Below, in pieces: positions 17,216 through 25,008 of a stretch of 64,000 nt of DNA. Under the pieces are notes generated by a model that saw nothing but the letters and a program-made list of their open reading frames with translations, made no database searches and was not told the DNA's origin. The stretch comes from Streptomyces sp. NBC_00443 (GTDB taxonomy: Bacteria; Actinomycetota; Actinomycetes; Streptomycetales; Streptomycetaceae). Made by a program: the position numbers and the translations under genes. The stretch is taken from contig NZ_CP107917.1 of assembly GCF_036014175.1 (NCBI RefSeq), positions 3,782,001 through 3,846,000 on the forward strand. The letters are read 5' to 3'. Position 1 is the first letter of the stretch; each line of letters opens with the position of its first letter.

Positions 17216-17737
17216 ATGCGGACTGACATGCACGTGCAGCAGGGGCGGTCCGAGCCGGGGCCGGATATCTGGCTCCGCGGGCCGGCGGCCCTACCCGAGG
17301 AGCCCTCGGCCTCCCCCGCCGCCGTCACGCCGCGGCGCTTCTCCTGGGTCGGCGTGCACGGTGGAGCGGGTGCCTCCACGCTCGCCGCGGTCTACGGCGG
17401 CCACGACTGCGGACGTGACTGGCCCGGGCCGGCCGATCCCCCGTCGGTGCTGCTCGTGGCCCGCACGCATGCGGCCGGGCTGGCCGCGGTCCTGGGCGCG
17501 CTCGAGGTCTTCCGACGCGGAGAGGCGCCGCACGGGCTCGATCTCGATGCCGTCGTCCTGGTCGCGGACGCGCCGGGCCGGCTGCCGCGACCGCTCGCCG
17601 AGCGCGTCAAGGTGATCGAGTCGGTCATCGATGTGTACCGGGTGCCGTGGGTGGCTGCCTGGCGACTCGGCGAACTGAGCGGGCAGGCGCCGCGGGAGGC
17701 GGCGGCGTTGGCCCGGTTGACGGGGCGCTCTCGCTGA
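17216..17737 (+). CDS. P-loop-like protein of unknown function (DUF6668 type)
   Basis: This 173-residue protein begins with a polar stretch followed by FSWVGVHGGAGASTLAAVYGG, which looks like a degenerate Walker A loop of ParA/MinD-type ATPases. It lacks the final lysine of GKT/S. Later segments (SVLLVARTHAAGLAAVLGALEVF, LDAVVLVADAPGRLPRPLAERVKVIESVIDVYRVPWV) match the strand-helix pattern of that fold, as if reading a switch region without catalysis. I associate it with the actinobacterial family DUF6668, from memory. The ATG at 17216 has GGGAGGGAGGAG upstream. Its function is unknown. Confidence 0.7.
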   Translation: MRTDMHVQQGRSEPGPDIWLRGPAALPEEPSASPAAVTPRRFSWVGVHGGAGASTLAAVYGGHDCGRDWPGPADPPSVLLVARTHAAGLAAVLGALEVFRRGEAPHGLDLDAVVLVADAPGRLPRPLAERVKVIESVIDVYRVPWVAAWRLGELSGQAPREAAALARLTGRSR

Positions 17738-17875
17738 GGCCGGTGGTTCGGGGCGGCGGACCAGGTCGGCTGAGCGCAGGGCGGCCGGGGGTACAGGCCG
17801 GCCGGGCGTAAGGGGTCGGCGGCTCAGGTCGGCGGAGCGCACGAGCCTTGCGAGGGCCTCGCGGAGAATCACCCC

Positions 17876-19363
17876 ATGACGCCCGCACCCGGCCCGGATC
17901 CCGCCCCCGCCCCCGCCCTCGGCCCCGGCGCCGGCCCCGCCCCTGCCGCCCTGTCCGCCGTGGAGATCGCCTCGGCCGTACGCTCGCGCACCCTCCGCGC
18001 CGTCGACGTAGTCGCGGAGGCCCTCGAACGGATCGAGCGGGCCGACCCCGTTCTGGCCGCCTTCATCGAGGTGTGGGGCGATGAGGCGCTCCGGCGGGCC
18101 GGCGAGGTGGACGCGCGGGTCGGGGCAGGTGAGCGGCTGCCATTGGCCGGGGTGCCGATCGGGGTGAAGGGGCGGCGGGGGCTGCGGACAGCGGGGCCCC
18201 TGCTCGCGGCGGGGTGTGTGCCGGTCGGGGCGACGTCCGTTCCGGGTCCCGGAACCCCCTGGCAGACCTGGGGACTTGGCCGGTACGGCCGTACCGCCAA
18301 CCCCTGGCGTCACGACCGTACGCCGGGCGGCTCCTCGGCCGGGTCCGCGGTGGCGGTGGCGGCGGGGCTGGTGCCGCTCGCGACCGGGAGCGACGGGGCC
18401 GGATCGGTGCGGATTCCGGCGGCATGGTGCGGGGTCGTCGGGCTCAAGGCCGGCAACGGGCGACTGCCGTCGACCGACCGCACGGGGCTGACGGCGCCGG
18501 GAGTGCTCGCGCGGTGTGTGGCGGATGTGGCGGCGTACTGGGGTGTGGTGTCGGGGGAAGCGGCGGGCTCGGACGGGCCACCCGGTTCGGGTGGGTACGG
18601 CAGCCTCGCCGGACCACCCGGTTCCGGTGGGTACGGCAGCCTCGCCGGACCACCCGAAACCGATCGGTACGACAGCCTCGCCGGACCAGCCGACCCCGGG
18701 CCGTACGACAGCCTCGCCGGACTATCCGTTACCGCCCGGAGCGGCGCCCTGGCCGGAACACCCGATACCGCCCCGTACGATAACAACCTGGCCGGAACAC
18801 CCGATACCGCCCCGTACGGCAGGCCGGCCGACCGGCCCGAGGTTCCGACCGCCGTATGGTCCCCCGACCTCGGCTTCGACTCCCCCGACCCGGACGTCGT
18901 CGCCGTGGCCCACGCCGCGGCCCTACGGCTGGCCGAAGCCGACGCGATACGGCTCATACGCCCACGCACTCCGCTCCGCCTCGACGACCCCGCCCCGGCA
19001 TGGCTCGCCCTACGCTCCCCGGCTGCCGCCGCCCCCGCCGACCCTGGCGCCCACCGGATCCGGGCCGCCAACGACAACCGCCTGACCGGCCTCTTCACCG
19101 AGGCCCGGCTTCTGCTGACCCCGACCGCCCCGACCCCGCCGCACGGCCACGACGGTCCCGGCGACCGGTATTCCACCGCGCTCACCTGGGCGTTCAACCT
19201 GAGCGGACATCCGGCCATCAGCGTCCCGGCGGGGTTCGGGCCGGACAGGTGTCCGGTCGGGCTCCAGTTGGTGGCGGCACATGGCGCGGAGTCACTGTTG
19301 CTTGCGGTGGCAGGGGTGGCCGAGAGACACATCGGACCTTGGCCGACCGCCGACGGCATCTGA
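17876..19363 (+). CDS. Amidase-signature family protein with internal repeat insertion
   Basis: This 495-residue member of the amidase signature family should hydrolyse amide bonds. The catalytic lysine is expected in PIGVKGRRG (~residue 99), and the serines in TPGGSSAGSAVAVAAG and GSDGAGSVRIPAAWCGVVGLK. Residues 234-318 are an insertion of seven 12-13-residue repeats (Y-G/D-S-L-A-G-P pattern) between the catalytic core and the C-terminal third, where the core family has no such segment. The C-terminal part resumes normal family sequence (NLSGHPAISVPAG). The first 25 residues are Pro/Ala-rich. The substrate is unknown, and activity with the insertion is uncertain. Confidence 0.82.
   Translation: MTPAPGPDPAPAPALGPGAGPAPAALSAVEIASAVRSRTLRAVDVVAEALERIERADPVLAAFIEVWGDEALRRAGEVDARVGAGERLPLAGVPIGVKGRRGLRTAGPLLAAGCVPVGATSVPGPGTPWQTWGLGRYGRTANPWRHDRTPGGSSAGSAVAVAAGLVPLATGSDGAGSVRIPAAWCGVVGLKAGNGRLPSTDRTGLTAPGVLARCVADVAAYWGVVSGEAAGSDGPPGSGGYGSLAGPPGSGGYGSLAGPPETDRYDSLAGPADPGPYDSLAGLSVTARSGALAGTPDTAPYDNNLAGTPDTAPYGRPADRPEVPTAVWSPDLGFDSPDPDVVAVAHAAALRLAEADAIRLIRPRTPLRLDDPAPAWLALRSPAAAAPADPGAHRIRAANDNRLTGLFTEARLLLTPTAPTPPHGHDGPGDRYSTALTWAFNLSGHPAISVPAGFGPDRCPVGLQLVAAHGAESLLLAVAGVAERHIGPWPTADGI
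18575..18829 (+). repeat. 36-bp coding repeats in the amidase gene
   Basis: Seven in-frame units of 36 bp (one of 39) code for GPPGSGGYGSLA and its variants. The first two units (18575-18610, 18611-18646) are nearly identical and later ones drift, which suggests recent expansion at the 5' end. All units keep the reading frame. Confidence 0.85.
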
Positions 19364-19445
19364 ATGCGTATGCATATAATGCACGTGCGATTAGTTGCCG
19401 TACGCCGACTACGGCCTGATGACGGGCCGACCGTTTGGGGGACCC

Positions 19446-20030
19446 ATGACCCGCCGTTTCCTGTTCCTCCTCGGCAGCAGCCGCTCGGACGGCAACACCG
19501 AGTTGTTGGCCCGCCGGGCCGCCGAGCAGTTGCCCGAGGGGGTCGAACAGCAGTGGATCGACCTGGCCGCACACCCGCTGCCCGACTTCGAGGATCTGCG
19601 GCACGACAGCGACCATGTCCGCCCCACGCAGGGGAACGTGGCGCTGCTGCTCGACGCCACCCTCGCGGCCACCGACATCGTGATCGCCTCGCCTCTGTAC
19701 TGGTACTCGGTGTCCGCCCACGTCAAGCGCTACCTCGACTACTGGTCGGGCTGGCTGCGCACTCCCGGGATCGACTTCAAGGCGACCATGGCGGGGCGCA
19801 CCCTGTGGGGCGTCACCGCGCTCGCACACCAGGAGCAGGAGGTTGCCGACCCGCTGGCCGGGACGCTCAGCAACTCCGCCGCGTACATGCGGATGCGCTT
19901 CGGCGGGGTGCTGCTCGGCAATGGCAGCAAGCCCGGTGACGTGCTGAACGACGCCGAGGCCCTTGCGCGCGCGAAGACCTTCTTCGCGCAGGAGGCGCCG
20001 CTCGCACGCTTCCCGTACGAAACGGAGTGA
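19446..20030 (+). CDS. NAD(P)H-dependent flavoprotein reductase (flavodoxin-like fold)
   Basis: This 194-residue flavodoxin-fold protein of the NADPH-dependent FMN reductase type has an FMN phosphate loop in LLGSSRSDGNTELLARRAAEQL. The second signature is ASPLYWYSVSAHVKRYLDYWSGWL, in which PLYWYS is the usual family box. Such enzymes reduce quinones, azo dyes or nitro compounds using bound FMN. GGGGGA lies just before the ATG at 19446. About 70 bp upstream there is a TATAAT (19375-19380), unusual in this GC-rich DNA, but no matching -35 box. Confidence 0.85.
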   Translation: MTRRFLFLLGSSRSDGNTELLARRAAEQLPEGVEQQWIDLAAHPLPDFEDLRHDSDHVRPTQGNVALLLDATLAATDIVIASPLYWYSVSAHVKRYLDYWSGWLRTPGIDFKATMAGRTLWGVTALAHQEQEVADPLAGTLSNSAAYMRMRFGGVLLGNGSKPGDVLNDAEALARAKTFFAQEAPLARFPYETE

Positions 20031-20054
20031 CTGCCACCGAAACTGGCGTGCCCC

Positions 20055-20978
20055 CTACGCGGTGACGTCCTTCGCCGTGAGCCTCGCCCACGCCGCCGAG
20101 CCGAACACCGCCGCGTACAGCGCCTGGATCCCCAGGTTCCTGACCAGGTCGTCCCAGTAGACGGGTTCGCGCATGAGGTCGGCGAAGGAGAGCCAGTAGT
20201 GGGAGAAGAAGTACGGCTGGATCGCGTGGAGCTGGGGGATCTGGTCGAGGATCTGGACGGTGATCAGCAGGCCGACCGTCGTCGCCATCGCCGCGATGCC
20301 GCTGTTGGTCAGCGTCGAGACGAACAGCCCGAGCGCCGCCACGCCTATCAGGGACGCGGCGACGACCAGGGCGATCAGCAGGGCGCGGCCCAGCCCCTCC
20401 GCGAAGCTGATCCGTGTGCCCGAGATCGTCGTCAGGTCGCCCAGCGGGAAGAGCAACGCTCCGACCGTGAGCGCCGAGACGGCAACCACGAGGGTGGCCA
20501 CCAGGCAGAAGGCCATCGTGGTGGCGTACTTGGTGAGGAGCAGGCGGGTGCGGCCGGCGGGGGCGACCAGGAGATAGCGGAGGGTGCCGGCACTCGCCTC
20601 GCCGGCTATCGCGTCGCCCGCGATGACGCCGATCGCCATGGGCAGGAAGAACGGGAGCGTCGCGGCCAGCGCGGTGAAGACCAGGAACAGGCCGTTGTTG
20701 GTGATCTGCGAGATGAACGCCGGCCCGCCGCCCTGCGGGCCACCGCCTCCCGTCGACCCGTCGCCGCTCGTCTCGATCTTCACGGCGATCCCGACCAGGA
20801 TCGGCACGGCCGCCAGGACGGCGAGCAGCGCGAGGGTGCGCCAGCGGCGGAACGTGGTGAGCAGTTCGCTGCGGAGGAGACCGAAGGTCCACAGCGGACT
20901 GACCTTTCGGCCGCCTGCGAGCTCGCCGCCCGGCCTCGTGCTCTCCCTGCCCTGCCGGGTCGCTTCAGCCTGCGACAT
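20055..20978 (-). CDS. ABC-2 type transporter permease
   Basis: This 307-residue membrane protein has about six helices and a Gly/Pro-rich external loop after the first helix (residues ~70-90). The helix LLLTKYATTMAFCLVATLVVAV and the preceding AGEASAGTLRYLLVAPAGRTRLL are typical of ABC-2 permeases of the NatB/DrrB kind. It overlaps the ATPase gene by 14 bases, so the pair is co-translated. I chose the ATG at 20978 over the ORF extension into the ATPase gene. With the LolA-like gene upstream it may move a lipid or lipoprotein; this is inference. Confidence 0.88.
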   Translation of the reverse strand: MSQAEATRQGRESTRPGGELAGGRKVSPLWTFGLLRSELLTTFRRWRTLALLAVLAAVPILVGIAVKIETSGDGSTGGGGPQGGGPAFISQITNNGLFLVFTALAATLPFFLPMAIGVIAGDAIAGEASAGTLRYLLVAPAGRTRLLLTKYATTMAFCLVATLVVAVSALTVGALLFPLGDLTTISGTRISFAEGLGRALLIALVVAASLIGVAALGLFVSTLTNSGIAAMATTVGLLITVQILDQIPQLHAIQPYFFSHYWLSFADLMREPVYWDDLVRNLGIQALYAAVFGSAAWARLTAKDVTA

Positions 20979-22074
20979 CGAACCCCTCCCCCGTGAGGGC
21001 CACGAACGCGTCCTCCAGGGAGGCCCGTTCGACACCGAAGCCCCGGACGCGGACTCCGGCCGACACCAACGCCGCGTTGACGTCGGCGAGATCACGGTCC
21101 GGAGGTTCTGCGGTCACCCGGTCGTCGGTGATGACGACGTCACCGGCACCCTGCTCCTTCAGCACCCGGGCCGCGTCCCCGGTGTCGGGAGTGGTCACGA
21201 CGAGCCGGCCGCGCACCCCGGCCGCCAGCTCCGCGACCGCGCCCTGGGTGATCAGCCTGCCCTGCGCCATCACGGCCGCGTGCGTGCAGACCTGCTCGAT
21301 CTCGTCGAGGAGGTGGGAGGAGAGGAAGACGGTCGTGCCGTCGGACGCCAGCTCCCGGATCAGGGAACGGATTTCACGCATGCCCTGCGGATCGAGGCCG
21401 TTGGTCGGCTCGTCGAGGACGAGGAGTCTGCGCGGCTGGAGCAGCGCGGCCGCGAGTCCCAGCCGCTGCTTCATGCCTAGCGAGTAGGCCTTGGCTTTCT
21501 TGCCGGACGCGGCCGCGAGGCCCACCCGGTCCAGGGCAGCCGCGACACGCGTACGCCGGGTGCGCGGATCGGCGGTCGGGTCGGCGGCGTCGTACCGGAC
21601 GAGGTTGTCGCGGCCGGAGAGGAAGCCGTACAGGGCGGGTCCCTCGATGAGGGCGCCGACGTGCGGCAGTACCGCGCGCGCGGACCGGGGCATGGGCTGC
21701 CCGAGCACGCGCGCGGCACCGGAGGTGGGCTGGATGAGGCCCATCAGCATGCGGATGGTGGTGGTCTTGCCCGAGCCGTTCGGGCCGAGGAAGCCGAAGA
21801 CGCTGCCCGCCGGGACGGTCAGATCGAGACCGTCCACGGCAAGCTGCCCGCCGCGGTAGCGCTTGGTGAGCGCGCGGGTGGCGATCACCGTGTCGACGTG
21901 GTCGACCGGGGCCAAAGGGCCGGCTTGACCGGCTTGGCCAACCGAGCCAGCCTGGCCGACCGAGCCGACCGAGCCGGCGTGATCGACCTGGCCGCCATGA
22001 TCGGCCTGATCCAGCCGGCCGGCCTTGTCGACCTCGTCGCCCTCGTCGCCCTCCGCGGCGGGCAGTTCCTCCAT
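20965..22074 (-). CDS. ABC transporter ATP-binding protein
   Basis: This ATPase has Walker A GPNGSGKTT, signature YSLGMKQRLGLA, Walker B LLVLDEPTNGLD and the switch histidine in SSHLL. The 369-residue protein belongs to the single-domain class that pairs with ABC-2 permeases. Its first ~60 residues are unusual: an acidic, Gly/Val-rich stretch with VGQAGSVGQAGQAG repeats that most relatives lack. A later start is possible before VIATRALTKRYRG, but the frame is open and coding-like throughout. It lies between the LolA-like gene (48 bp upstream) and the permease. Confidence 0.9.
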   Translation of the reverse strand: MEELPAAEGDEGDEVDKAGRLDQADHGGQVDHAGSVGSVGQAGSVGQAGQAGPLAPVDHVDTVIATRALTKRYRGGQLAVDGLDLTVPAGSVFGFLGPNGSGKTTTIRMLMGLIQPTSGAARVLGQPMPRSARAVLPHVGALIEGPALYGFLSGRDNLVRYDAADPTADPRTRRTRVAAALDRVGLAAASGKKAKAYSLGMKQRLGLAAALLQPRRLLVLDEPTNGLDPQGMREIRSLIRELASDGTTVFLSSHLLDEIEQVCTHAAVMAQGRLITQGAVAELAAGVRGRLVVTTPDTGDAARVLKEQGAGDVVITDDRVTAEPPDRDLADVNAALVSAGVRVRGFGVERASLEDAFVALTGEGFDVAG

Positions 22075-22122
22075 GCGCTCCCTTGGCTCCCTTGGCTCCT
22101 CTGACCCCTCGTGACGTGGGGG

Positions 22123-23388
22123 CTACTTCCCCGAGTCGGCCGCCTTCACGAGCGCGTCCTTGTCGACCGCACCGACGTAGACCTTGCCGTCGTCCGTGAT
22201 CAGGGCGTTGATCAGGCGGGTCTTGAAGACCGTGCCCGAACCGAACTTGCCGGTGACCTTGTCGCCCAGGGAGTCGAGGAAGCCGCCCATGTCGCCGCCG
22301 ACCTCGGCGCCGGAGGGGACGCCCTCGCCGCCGTTGTCGAAGACGGCCACGGAGTTCCAGCCCTCGCCGATGACCTCGGGACCCTCGTCGGAAGCCTTGC
22401 CGAGCTTGTCCTCGGACTTCAGGCCGCCGAGTTCCTTGTCGAGCTCCTTGCGCAGCTCGTCCTCGGACTTGGGGCCGCCGTGCTCCCGGGCCTTGCCTTC
22501 CAGCTCACCCTCCTCGGTGACCTTCGCACCCTTGGGCGGGGTGAAGTCGAAGGTCGAGGCGGCCGGCTTGGCGAAGCTGACCTGGGTGAAGCCGGCGTCG
22601 ATCACTGCCGCGCCGCCGCTCGACGGGGTCAGCGTGAACTTCAGCGGCATGCCGGTCCTGGCGTCCACGGCCACGGTGATCGCGCCGACCGTGGTCCCGG
22701 ACTGCTTCGGCTTGATGAGCAGCCGGTACGCGTCCCGGCCCGCGACATGTGCGGTGCCGTCGACGGTGACGGACGTGGTGTCGTCGACCGACTTGAGCGC
22801 CTCCTCGGCGAAGTCCTTGGGCGTGGCCGGAACGTCTTCCTTCCCGTGTCCGTCCTTCGCCTCCTCGGCGGTGCCGTGGAAGACCTCGTTCGACTTGCTG
22901 TCGTAGCCCCAGATGTCCTTGCCGTTGTGGATGAGGCTGTACTCGGAGGCGTTCTCCAGGAGGGAGAGCTTCTGCCTGTCGTCGCCGTCGAGGGCGACGC
23001 GCAGGGTGTGCGTGCCGGACGCCAGCTCTGTGAGCTTGGCGGTCGGGTCGGCGGACGATCCGCCGTCCGGGCCCGACGCCATGGCGCCGGAGGCGAAGCT
23101 GGACTCCAGCCCGCCGAGGTCCGGCAGCCCCAGGTCGGTGCTGATCTTCACGGTGCCGGACAGCTGCTGTACGTCCGACTGCGCGATCTTCTCGATGAGT
23201 TGCTCTGCGGTGATCTTCGGCAGGTCCGGGTCGCCGGAGTCGGCGAGCGCCGGGACGAGCCCGATGGTCGCTGCCGCGACGCCCACGACCGCGACCGGGA
23301 CGACGTACCGCGCGGCCTTGCGCCGCCCCGCGCGGTGGTCGTCGACCTCCGCTGCGGTCGTACTGTCGTCGGATTCGTACGGTGCCAT
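22123..23388 (-). CDS. Membrane-anchored LolA-like lipoprotein-carrier-fold protein
   Basis: This 421-residue protein has a short acidic N-terminus, one membrane helix (ARYVVPVAVVGVAAATIGLVPALA, about residues 26-49) and a large external domain. ITAEQLIEKIAQSDVQQLSGTVKIS, AGRDAYRLLIKPKQSGT and VAVDARTGMPLKFTLTPSSGG resemble the LolA/LolB beta-sheet family as found in Actinobacteria (DUF2092-like). A Lys/Glu-rich helical insert follows residue ~310. A GGAGG site precedes the ATG at 23388 by nine bases. It sits directly upstream of the ABC transporter genes, so the three probably form one export or sensing system. Confidence 0.8.
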   Translation of the reverse strand: MAPYESDDSTTAAEVDDHRAGRRKAARYVVPVAVVGVAAATIGLVPALADSGDPDLPKITAEQLIEKIAQSDVQQLSGTVKISTDLGLPDLGGLESSFASGAMASGPDGGSSADPTAKLTELASGTHTLRVALDGDDRQKLSLLENASEYSLIHNGKDIWGYDSKSNEVFHGTAEEAKDGHGKEDVPATPKDFAEEALKSVDDTTSVTVDGTAHVAGRDAYRLLIKPKQSGTTVGAITVAVDARTGMPLKFTLTPSSGGAAVIDAGFTQVSFAKPAASTFDFTPPKGAKVTEEGELEGKAREHGGPKSEDELRKELDKELGGLKSEDKLGKASDEGPEVIGEGWNSVAVFDNGGEGVPSGAEVGGDMGGFLDSLGDKVTGKFGSGTVFKTRLINALITDDGKVYVGAVDKDALVKAADSGK

Positions 23389-23600
23389 GTCTGCCTTACC
23401 TCCGTCGTCGGCGGCGGCTGTCCTTCTCGTTCGTCGCCCGCGAGTCTTTCGACCCCGCACTGCTCCACCCCTGAGCCGCCATTCTCACCCGAATCGGTGA
23501 GGAGTGGTGTTGTCCGTGGTTTCCATCTGACCAAATCGGCCGCCGAGATACGTCAACCTTCGGAGCCAACTCCGCGTACACCTCCGGTATGACACACGAA

Positions 23601-23647
23601 GGCGGCGCCTCCCCCGACCCGTAGGGGTCGGGGTGGAAGACGCCGCC
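23601..23647 (-). terminator. Strong stem-loop terminator after the CHRD gene
   Basis: CCCCCGACCC and GGGGTCGGGG pair around a GTA loop, and outer GGCGGCG/CGCCGCC arms (23601-23607, 23641-23647) extend the stem. It lies 26 bp past the CHRD stop codon and separates that gene from the LolA-like gene. Confidence 0.8.
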
Positions 23648-23672
23648 GTGCGTGCGCGCTGAACGCGCCGGA

Positions 23673-24551
23673 TCAGCCGTTGATGAACACGTAGTCCGCC
23701 TGGTACGGCACCCCGACGATCGCGCCGGGTGCACAGGACCCGACCGGGGCGACGCCGCCGACGGTGTTCAGCCGCAGGATCTCGGCGGTGTCGGCGAGGA
23801 GGCCGCGGTGCTTGCCGGACTGGGTGGCCTTCAGGTCCAGTTCGGGGATGTTGCGTTCGCCGTTGGGCGTCTTGGAGATGACGGCCCCCGTCACCGCACT
23901 GCCGTCCCGCGCGATCCACTGCGGCGTACCGGAGTTGGGGGCGACGAAGGAGTGCGCGATACGGCCGCCGAGTACGGCACTGACGTCCCGCTGCGCGAAG
24001 GCGTACCCGCCGTCCTCGGCCGGCTTGCACTCGTAGATCTGCTTGCCCTTGACGACGGATGCCTGGAAGTTGTCGAGCGCGTCACGGAAGTCGAACTCGG
24101 CGACGGTGACCTTGTGGAGCTGCCCACGGACGGCGCCGCCCGGGAACTCGGCCGTGTGGAGGTTGGCGTAGAAGGAACTCGGGTCGGTCTTGAGGGCGTT
24201 GAGAAGGGAGCGGTCCTTCACGGTGACGGTGCCGGTGAGGCTGCGCCCCTTGCCGTTGCCCTTGCCCTTTTCCTTGCCCTTTTCCTTGCCGATGAGCCCG
24301 CCGAAGTCGACCTTGATGCCGCCGTTGGTGCCCTTGGCACCCTGGTGGATGTGCAGGGCGGTCGGCTTGCCGGTGCCGCGCCAGGTGACGGCGACGGACA
24401 CCTTGTCGCCCTTGACCTTCACGAACTGCACGGCGGCGCCGTCCTTGTCCCCGACGGCGGGCCCACCAGCCACGGGCACCTCGTTCGCCCCCCGAAGACT
24501 TGCGGCGAGGACCGTGCCCCCGGCGCCGGCGGCGGCGCCACTCCGACTCAC
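23673..24551 (-). CDS. CHRD-domain secreted protein (body; frameshifted from its signal peptide)
   Basis: This 292-residue open frame holds a CHRD (chordin-type) domain: GGTVLAASLRGANEVPVAGGPAVGD, VTWRGTGKPTALHIHQGAKGTNG, and YANLHTAEFPGGAVRGQLH. A second conserved region follows (FDFRDALDNFQASVVKGKQIYECKPAEDGGYAFAQRDVSAVLGG...), typical of a DUF3455-like C-terminal half. A Lys/Gly-rich insertion (GKEKGKEKGKGNGKG) splits the CHRD domain. The frame has no signal peptide of its own, but one lies immediately upstream in another frame. Inserting one G in the run at 24554-24557 would join the two into one secreted protein. Confidence 0.8.
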   Translation of the reverse strand: MSRSGAAAGAGGTVLAASLRGANEVPVAGGPAVGDKDGAAVQFVKVKGDKVSVAVTWRGTGKPTALHIHQGAKGTNGGIKVDFGGLIGKEKGKEKGKGNGKGRSLTGTVTVKDRSLLNALKTDPSSFYANLHTAEFPGGAVRGQLHKVTVAEFDFRDALDNFQASVVKGKQIYECKPAEDGGYAFAQRDVSAVLGGRIAHSFVAPNSGTPQWIARDGSAVTGAVISKTPNGERNIPELDLKATQSGKHRGLLADTAEILRLNTVGGVAPVGSCAPGAIVGVPYQADYVFING

Positions 24552-24709
24552 GACCCCTGCGCATCGCCTCCGACGTGACCCGCGTGGTCGGCGCGGGCAC
24601 CTCCGGCGGCGAAGGCGGGAATCACCGCGGCGGCGACCCCACCCGCGGCAGCCACCGCGACAGCGGTGACGATCAGGCTCTTACGGCGCTTCGATAACGT
24701 CGCGTTCAT
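24548..24709 (-). pseudogene. Signal-peptide part of the frameshifted CHRD gene
   Basis: From the ATG at 24709 a 53-residue frame encodes a textbook secretion signal: MNATLSKRRK, a hydrophobic core (SLIVTAVAVAAAGGVAAAVI) and the cleavage region PAFAAGG. It then reaches TGA at 24550-24548, overlapping the GTG that opens the CHRD body frame. A one-base gain in the preceding GGGG run restores one continuous precursor. The alternatives are sequencing error, true mutation, or coupled re-initiation producing an unexported body. Confidence 0.75.
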
Positions 24710-24740
24710 GCCCATGATTCTGTTTTCTCCCCGTAGTGCA

Positions 24741-24807
24741 GCTGACGCCCCCTGCGTCAGCTTCTGGGCATTCGTACGGAGTCGATCTTACTTTGGACTC
24801 AGTCCAA
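24741..24807 (-). promoter_or_regulatory. Fur-family-like operator and leader hairpin upstream of the CHRD gene
   Basis: TTGGACT-C-AGTCCAA (24793-24807) is a perfect 7-1-7 palindrome, the geometry used by Fur/PerR-family repressors, about 85 bp before the CHRD start. I recall similar boxes near peroxide-responsive CatR targets in Streptomyces, but cannot confirm this. Between it and the gene is a perfect 8-bp hairpin (GCTGACGC/GCGTCAGC, 24741-24761) that would sit in the leader RNA. Confidence 0.55.
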
Positions 24808-24851
24808 CTCAGTGATGTGCGCCACAGCAACACTCGGCGCGAGTCCGGGCA

Positions 24852-25008
24852 TTTCAGCCCGTCTGGGGGTGCCCCCTCTGGGGGCGTTTGAGGACGAGGC
24901 CGTTCAGGCCGACAGCGGGTCTGCGGGCGACAGCCCCCAGGGACCGGGGTCGAAGGGGCAGCGCCTCTTCAAGGACGGGAAGGGTAGGGGCGGCGGGGGC
25001 GAGAACCG
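24852..25008. repeat. Dispersed Streptomyces intergenic repeat
   Basis: This segment contains CAGCCCGTC, GCGTTTGAGGACGAGGCC, ACAGCCCCCAGGGACCGGGG and GGGTAGGGGCGGCGGGGGCGA in order. I recognise this string from many Streptomyces intergenic regions. It runs up to the stop codon of the polyprenyl synthase gene and has short internal inverted repeats. It is probably a non-coding repeat family that may double as a terminator. Confidence 0.65.

Noticed and set aside
19375..19380. TATAAT as a strong promoter for the flavoprotein reductase
   Set aside because: No fitting -35 element lies 16-19 bp upstream; kept only as a hint in the gene entry.
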